The translations under genes and the position numbers were made by a program. Below are positions 60,386-64,000 of a stretch of 64,000 nt of DNA, one piece after another. Source of the DNA: Guopingia tenuis (GTDB lineage: Bacteria > Bacillota > Clostridia > Christensenellales > Christensenellaceae); the NCBI RefSeq assembly GCF_014384805.1, contig NZ_JACRSS010000001.1, positions 62,001 through 126,000 on the forward strand. Reading direction: 5' to 3'. Positions within the stretch are counted from its first letter, which is position 1; each line of letters starts with the position of its first letter. The notes beneath the pieces were generated by a model. That model was not told where the DNA came from, did not search any database, and was given only the letters and a program-made list of their open reading frames with translations.

Positions 60386-60655
60386 ATGAGTACAAACGAA
60401 TTGAAAAGCAGATTGAATGAATACCGGGAATATAAGGCCCTGCTGAACGAACTGCAAGACGCTATAGCCGCACTGGAAGATGATATTAAGGCATATATGG
60501 GCGAGCAGGAAGAGATCAGCGTTGAGGGAATCAACGTGCGGTGGAAGCGTTACGAGCTGAAACGGTTTGACAGCAAGACCTTTAAGGCCGAACATGCGGC
60601 AATGTATGAACAGTACATAAAGACCACGGAGGCGCGGCGGTTTTCCGTGGCATGA
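60386..60655 (+). CDS. Small conserved phage protein
   Basis: 89 residues. Helical start STNELKSRLNEYREYKALLN followed by a strand-rich end KAYMGEQEEISVEGINVRWK and a basic tail EQYIKTTEARRFSVA, a form common in Gram-positive phage early regions, function unknown. AAAGGAG fits ATG 60386 rather than the longer open frame from 60254. Confidence 0.75.
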   Translation: MSTNELKSRLNEYREYKALLNELQDAIAALEDDIKAYMGEQEEISVEGINVRWKRYELKRFDSKTFKAEHAAMYEQYIKTTEARRFSVA

Positions 60656-60762
60656 AAATAGGCCGAAATTTGCGATCTGAGATGGGCGGCGGGCGAAGGA
60701 GATAATAATACCCGCCGCCCGAAAAGGAGAAAAACAGCCCGGTTGCAACTAAAAATACGGCG

Positions 60763-60822
60763 TTATTTGCCCTCCTGGATGTGCTCCATGATGTCCCCGG
60801 GCTGAACGTCAAGGGCTGCAAA
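60763..60822 (-). pseudogene. C-terminal fragment of an XRE regulator
   Basis: Minus-strand translation FAALDVQPGDIMEHIQEGK then stop resembles the last helix and tail of XRE proteins (compare SVLDCQPSDIVEYVKEQ at 59748). Nothing helix-turn-helix-like precedes it, so it is a relic. The remaining intergenic stretch 60656-60861 shows only GC-rich inverted repeats. Confidence 0.4.
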
Positions 60823-60861
60823 TATAAAAGTGAATGCTAAAAGAGAAAGGAGCGAGAGGGA

Positions 60862-61245
60862 ATGAATTACAAATATACAAGCAAACAAAAAAGAGAGATT
60901 CGGCATCTCGTCCGGGCGGAATGTGCTAACCATTTTCCAGACGATGGGGGAGGGCGCAGCATGGATTATTGCGCAAGGCGCGACACTTTATGCAGTATGA
61001 TAAACCCGCCCAGCGGGAAAATATGCGAATATTTCAAAAAGTGTGTGTTGCCGCTCAACTCCACGCTTGAGGCGGAACTTCTGTTCCGGGATGCGGTGCG
61101 GAAAAACTGCGCAATATGCGGCGCGGAATTTGTCCCGGCAAGCAATCGGCAAGTATATTGTTCCCCCAAATGCGAAGCGCAGGGGAACAGAATAAAAAAT
61201 CGGGAACGAAAGAGAAAACAAAGGGGGGCAAATGTCACGATTTAG
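60862..61245 (+). CDS. Cysteine-rich phage protein, zinc-binding
   Basis: 127 residues. Two cysteine sets: MDYCARRDTLCSMINPPSGK with ICEYFKKCVLP, and a zinc ribbon NCAICGAEFVPASNRQVYCS, PKCEAQ, followed by a very basic tail NRIKNRERKRKQR likely to bind nucleic acid. GAAAGGAGCGAG precedes ATG. Proteins of this layout recur in phage early regions of Clostridia; function unknown. Confidence 0.75.
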   Translation: MNYKYTSKQKREIRHLVRAECANHFPDDGGGRSMDYCARRDTLCSMINPPSGKICEYFKKCVLPLNSTLEAELLFRDAVRKNCAICGAEFVPASNRQVYCSPKCEAQGNRIKNRERKRKQRGANVTI

Positions 61246-61341
61246 AAAAGAAAAAAGTGCGTAGTAATGCAGGTTTGCGCGGTGTGTTTTTCGGGGGCTG
61301 GAACATTTATACCAATCTCCCTAAAATTGGGGTTCTAAATC

Positions 61342-61434
61342 GTGACAAAAGAGAATCAACCGGACAAACCCAAGCCCCTAAAAAAGAGAACAAAAAATGG
61401 AGGAAAGGAGCAAAGCAAAATTGAGCAAAGATAA
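61342..61434 (+). CDS. Possible 30-residue basic peptide
   Basis: GTG start, peptide with KPKPLKKRTKNGGKEQSK, no clear ribosome binding site. Its downstream half belongs to a segment repeated at 62252-62294. It may be non-coding leader. Confidence 0.25.
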   Translation: MTKENQPDKPKPLKKRTKNGGKEQSKIEQR

Positions 61435-62221
61435 AAACAGTTTTGTACTGTATACCGATTACTGGGAACAAATCAATCTTTTAACTACTAACCAAAAGGG
61501 GGAGTTGTTAACCGCTATTTTTCTTCACGCCATGGGAAAAGAACCCGAACAATTAGACGCTATGTGCAAGATGGCCTATGCGTTTATTTCGTCCCAGATG
61601 GATAGGGATTTTAATAAATGGGAGGAAAAGGTTCGAAAAAGACGAGAAGCAGGAAAAAAAGGAGGTTTAGCAAAGGCTAACAATGCTAGGGAGTGCTTAG
61701 CAAATCAAGCTGATAATGTAATTGTAAATGATACTGTTACTGTAAATGATACTGTTACTGAACCTGATAATGATAGTGATAGTGCGCGCGGTCGCCAAGG
61801 CGACCCTTATAAGGGATATAAGGGTGCACAACTGGACAAGCCAGTTGCACACCGCGCCACCTCCCCCTCCTTTGATTTTGATGTTGTTTGTGAACAGATC
61901 AGACAAGCGTATGAAGAAATGGAGGACTACCCCTATACAGAAAAGGAGGTTGAAACAATCTTTAAGACGTATTTCAAGTATTACCGGAAGTATAGAGGGC
62001 GCGAGCATCCTAAACTTAGCACAGAGAATATAAGGCAGATCATGAATAAACTGCCTTATATAGATGAAAACCACGGGTGTACGCAGGATATAGAGGCGTC
62101 GCAGTACGAACAACTGATTAGTAAGCACTTTCGGACAAAATACGAAGACTGCGACTACAATATCAATCATTTTGTAAGCGGACGTATTCGCGATTTGAGA
62201 TTTTTTGAAGAATGCTATTAA
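61421..62221 (+). CDS. DUF6291-like phage replication protein
   Basis: 266 residues. N-terminal domain NSFVLYTDYWEQINLLTTNQ, KGELLTAIFLHAMGKEPEQL fits the DUF6291/replisome-organiser-like family; the middle is a low-complexity, Asn/Asp/Thr-rich linker (VNDTVTVNDTVTEPDNDSDS) and the C-terminal part is helical (EVETIFKTYFKYYRKYRGRE, STENIRQIMNKLPYIDENHG), as in primosome-loading proteins. TTG 61421 has AAAGGAG (61404-61410); an ATG at 61397 is in frame but lacks one. Probably starts element replication. Confidence 0.75.
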   Translation: MSKDKNSFVLYTDYWEQINLLTTNQKGELLTAIFLHAMGKEPEQLDAMCKMAYAFISSQMDRDFNKWEEKVRKRREAGKKGGLAKANNARECLANQADNVIVNDTVTVNDTVTEPDNDSDSARGRQGDPYKGYKGAQLDKPVAHRATSPSFDFDVVCEQIRQAYEEMEDYPYTEKEVETIFKTYFKYYRKYRGREHPKLSTENIRQIMNKLPYIDENHGCTQDIEASQYEQLISKHFRTKYEDCDYNINHFVSGRIRDLRFFEECY

Positions 62222-62294
62222 GGCGGACGGGTTAGGAAAGAACCAACAGGGAAACCCAAGCCCCTAAAAAGAGTGAAAAACGGAGGAAAAAGCA

Positions 62295-62555
62295 ATGCCA
62301 AGCGCGGAAGGGAAAAGAACAATGAACATCGATCCTTATGAATGGATAATTGAACCAGCTTGCAACCTGGAAGGCATATATGAGTGTATGTTGGCAATAC
62401 AGGAAAGACACTTGCAAAACACCATAGATGAAGGGATAAAAGGGGAAAAATACAATGAATTTTTAGCCGCGTTTCGCTTTCTGCGTGAAGCAGTGAAAAG
62501 GGAACAAGAAACCCTTTTTAAACTCATGGACGATGGAATAGATGTGGAGCTTTAA
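62295..62555 (+). CDS. Small phage protein, unknown
   Basis: 86 residues, acidic-helical: PYEWIIEPACNLEGIYECML, AIQERHLQNTIDEGIKGEKY, AAFRFLREAVKREQETLFKL. Supported by GGAGG 12 nt before ATG 62295. No family recognised. It starts within a leader that is repeated from 61366-61413. Confidence 0.6.
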   Translation: MPSAEGKRTMNIDPYEWIIEPACNLEGIYECMLAIQERHLQNTIDEGIKGEKYNEFLAAFRFLREAVKREQETLFKLMDDGIDVEL

Positions 62556-62634
62556 TGGTGGCGGGTATTTGAGAGCGGGATTCCTCAAAATTGAGGGATC
62601 CGCAGGCGGAACGAAGAAAGGAGAAAAGAAGCCA

Positions 62635-62874
62635 ATGAAAAAACTGGCACGAATCAAACAGATCATACCAACGCAGGGAAACATATTCGCCATGTATGAT
62701 GATGCGGAAATGGATATTGTGACAACGAAGCGTGTCGCATGCCTTGCGCTGGTAGAATCAACATCGGAAATATGTAATGAACAGGTGCATGCGCTTGTGC
62801 TGGATGCGGCGGGGCGGTTTGTGTTTGCAGACAGCCTTGACGGGTTTAAGTATATGACCATAATCGGGCAGTGA
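62635..62874 (+). CDS. Small phage protein, unknown
   Basis: 79 residues with a beta-rich pattern (GNIFAMYDDAEMDIVTTKRV, DAAGRFVFADSLDGFKYMTI). AAAGGAG supports ATG 62635 rather than the longer open frame from 62542. Preceded by a CCTCAA/TTGAGG hairpin and followed by a CCGAA/TTCGG hairpin of the same series. Function unknown. Confidence 0.6.
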   Translation: MKKLARIKQIIPTQGNIFAMYDDAEMDIVTTKRVACLALVESTSEICNEQVHALVLDAAGRFVFADSLDGFKYMTIIGQ

Positions 62875-63030
62875 AAAGGGGGATTCTCCGAAGTTTTCGG
62901 GCAAAAAGATAGAAGAAGCGTGGAAGAAACGTGGAAGCAATGTAGAAGCAACAGTATAAGCATCTCTTATACGGCCTCTTATGCAATCTCTTAAACAGAA
63001 CCTTACAAAACATTACATTTGAGCACTCAC

Positions 63031-63085
63031 GGAGGACTCAGTGAATCCTCATGGAGGACTCAGTGAATCCTCATGGAGGACTCAC
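63031..63085 (+). repeat. 22-bp tandem repeats
   Basis: Two exact 22-bp units (63031-63052 and 63053-63074) and half of a third (63075-63085), beginning GGAGGACTCAGTGAATCC. A second short array, CGGACGAGTT at 63129, 63141 and 63152, follows inside the next gene. Confidence 0.8.
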
Positions 63086-63627
63086 GTTCCTGCAATCCGC
63101 TCAAAATTGAGCCGATTCGTCCGGGAGGCGGACGAGTTGCCGGACGAGTTCCGGACGAGTTAGGGCAGGAGAAGGAGGACGAAAAAACGTATAACAAACA
63201 TGCAGTAGATAAGGCCACGCGGCAAATTATCATGGGATACATGCGAAAATATGACGAGTGGCGGAGATGGTGCGAAACCGAACGAGAGCGGGCGCGGTTC
63301 GGGTATGCCAGAGCCATAGACAGGCGGGAAGCCGGTGAGCGCCGCGCATCGGAGTTTGCCGCCCGAATGGAAGCAATTGACAGCGATCCGAAAACAAAAA
63401 TTGTACAGGCATTGGAGAATGCCCGGCAGGAGATTGGAGAAAAAGAAACCATGATGCGGGAGCAGCGGGAGAACTTGCGGCTTTGCGTCTGGCTGTCCTG
63501 CAAGGAGCCGAGAAAACACACGTTTGAAAAGATGCAGGCCCGTTTTTTTCTCCCGGTATCCGAGCGGAGCTTCTATCGGCACAAAAACCAATTCTTTGCC
63601 GCCGTAAAAAAATATATGGAACTGTAA
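63073..63627 (+). CDS. Phage protein, possible RinA/ArpU-like regulator
   Basis: 184 residues. Residues 54-140 are a long charged helix (KYDEWRRWCETERERARFGY, RREAGERRASEFAARMEAID, REQRENLRLCVWLSCK) and the end ARFFLPVSERSFYRHKNQFF resembles the sigma-like DNA-binding tail of late-gene regulators of the RinA/ArpU kind. The start is uncertain: ATG 63073 lies in the tandem repeats without a clear ribosome binding site, and AAGGAGG at 63170-63176 lacks a proper start codon nearby; ATG 63232 is another choice. The N-terminal part includes a repeated GGRVAGRV. Confidence 0.55.
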   Translation: MEDSRSCNPLKIEPIRPGGGRVAGRVPDELGQEKEDEKTYNKHAVDKATRQIIMGYMRKYDEWRRWCETERERARFGYARAIDRREAGERRASEFAARMEAIDSDPKTKIVQALENARQEIGEKETMMREQRENLRLCVWLSCKEPRKHTFEKMQARFFLPVSERSFYRHKNQFFAAVKKYMEL

Positions 63628-63831
63628 AATTGGCAGGGTGCATCCAAGCTATATGCTATGCTATATATGGCTTGAGATGTTGTCCTGCCAAAGCCGTGAA
63701 AGGGGGCGGGAAATCTGCCAACCCGTCCCCGGAAACGGTGGAAAAAAGCAGATATAAAAATCACGGTTTGGAGCAAAAGCAAGGGGTTTTTCCGGGGGGA
63801 TACCCCCCAGGACAGCAGAGAGGATGAAAGA

Positions 63832-64000
63832 ATGGCGACACTTGACCAACTGAAAAAGAAAGCGGAGAAAATGGGACTGTTTACGCAGCCGGACAGGCTG
63901 GCATATATAGAGAATATGGGGACCTATTACGAATGCACAATCGTAGTTATGGACAGATCAGAGCGGGAAAAGGATATTACCCGATATGAGACGCTGCCGG
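63832..64000 (+). CDS. Phage protein, cut by window end
   Basis: The first 56 residues (ATLDQLKKKAEKMGLFTQPD, RLAYIENMGTYYECTIVVMD) run off the right edge. GAGAGGATG lies before ATG 63832. Not recognised. The 200 nt before it (63628-63831) hold no supported gene. Confidence 0.6.
   Translation, partial: MATLDQLKKKAEKMGLFTQPDRLAYIENMGTYYECTIVVMDRSEREKDITRYETLP

Larger units (their letters stand above)
56154..64000 (+). mobile_element. Left part of a prophage-like element next to tRNA-Pro
   Basis: Integrase reading towards the tRNA, a divergent repressor/Cro pair with an operator-rich switch, excisionase-type and Rha-type regulators, a zeta-like kinase with an XRE partner, and short early genes including a DUF6291-like replication protein, all in phage order. 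The right end and structural genes lie beyond the window, so whether it is a complete phage cannot be decided. The attachment core is probably the tRNA-Pro 3' end. Confidence 0.8.

Noticed and set aside
63031..63085. CRISPR array
   Set aside because: The 22-bp units are directly adjacent without spacers and there are no cas genes.

Overview
The window looks like chromosomal DNA of an anaerobic, low-to-mid GC Gram-positive bacterium of the class Clostridia. Supporting signs are the ctsR-mcsA-mcsB-clpC stress operon, strong AGGAGG-type ribosome binding sites, many ATG/GTG/TTG starts, an L-box (lysine) riboswitch on the lysine operon, a 1407-residue two-component-type acyl-CoA dehydratase activator, and CarD- and McsA-family proteins. 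The backbone is moderately GC-rich; two inserted regions differ from it. I cannot name the species from sequence alone.

Layout. 1-6.3 kb: end of an acyl-CoA synthetase gene, yjbQ, galU, an adenosine-type deaminase (mtaD-like), a propeller lipoprotein and a broken DUF4097 gene. 6.4-11 kb: CtsR-controlled ctsR-mcsA-mcsB-clpC. 11.4-13.9 kb: larE-like sulfur transferase and the full-length GMP synthase guaA. 13.9-24.2 kb: a ~10.3 kb integrative mobilizable element inserted exactly at the 3' end of guaA, bounded by a 13-bp direct repeat (13912-13924 and 24198-24210). It carries two minus-strand genes (one an XRE regulator), an Xis-like protein, a tyrosine integrase, a small basic relaxosome-type protein, a RepA-like ATPase, an oriT-like zone, a relaxase gene interrupted by an in-frame amber codon, a frameshifted tnpV, and an AT-rich C-protein-controlled restriction-modification system. 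24.4-33.2 kb: acetyltransferase, MATE transporter with a divergent LysR regulator, the giant CoA-dehydratase activator, and CarD. 33.3-37.3 kb: an XRE/lipoprotein pair sharing repeated operators, a second GMP synthase whose glutaminase domain has decayed, and a purine permease. 37.4-44.8 kb: purE-C-F-M-N-H-D, preceded by two tandem ~74-nt structured repeats. 45-49.3 kb: acetyltransferase and, on the minus strand, asd-dapA-dapB under a consensus promoter and a lysine riboswitch; here dapB carries two C-terminal ACT domains. 49.4-55.9 kb: M20 peptidase, methyltransferase, Hsp33, a TPR protein, a HEAT-like protein and a THUMP RNA methyltransferase. 56 kb: tRNA-Thr(CGU) and tRNA-Pro(CGG). 56.2-64 kb: left part of a prophage or related element inserted next to tRNA-Pro: integrase, repressor/Cro switch, Rha-type regulator, a zeta-like kinase with an XRE partner and a four-site operator array, and early/replication genes running off the window.

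How it fits together. The purine genes (guaA, guaA2, permease, pur operon) are concentrated here, and two copies of GMP synthase differ in whether they can hydrolyse glutamine. The lysine operon seems to sense its end product twice: RNA-level through the riboswitch, and probably protein-level through the ACT domains fused to DapB. The most unusual items are the DapB-ACT fusion, the glutaminase-less GMP synthase, the guaA-targeted element with its restriction cargo, the geometrically regular operator array of the zeta/XRE module, and the tandem repeats ahead of purE.
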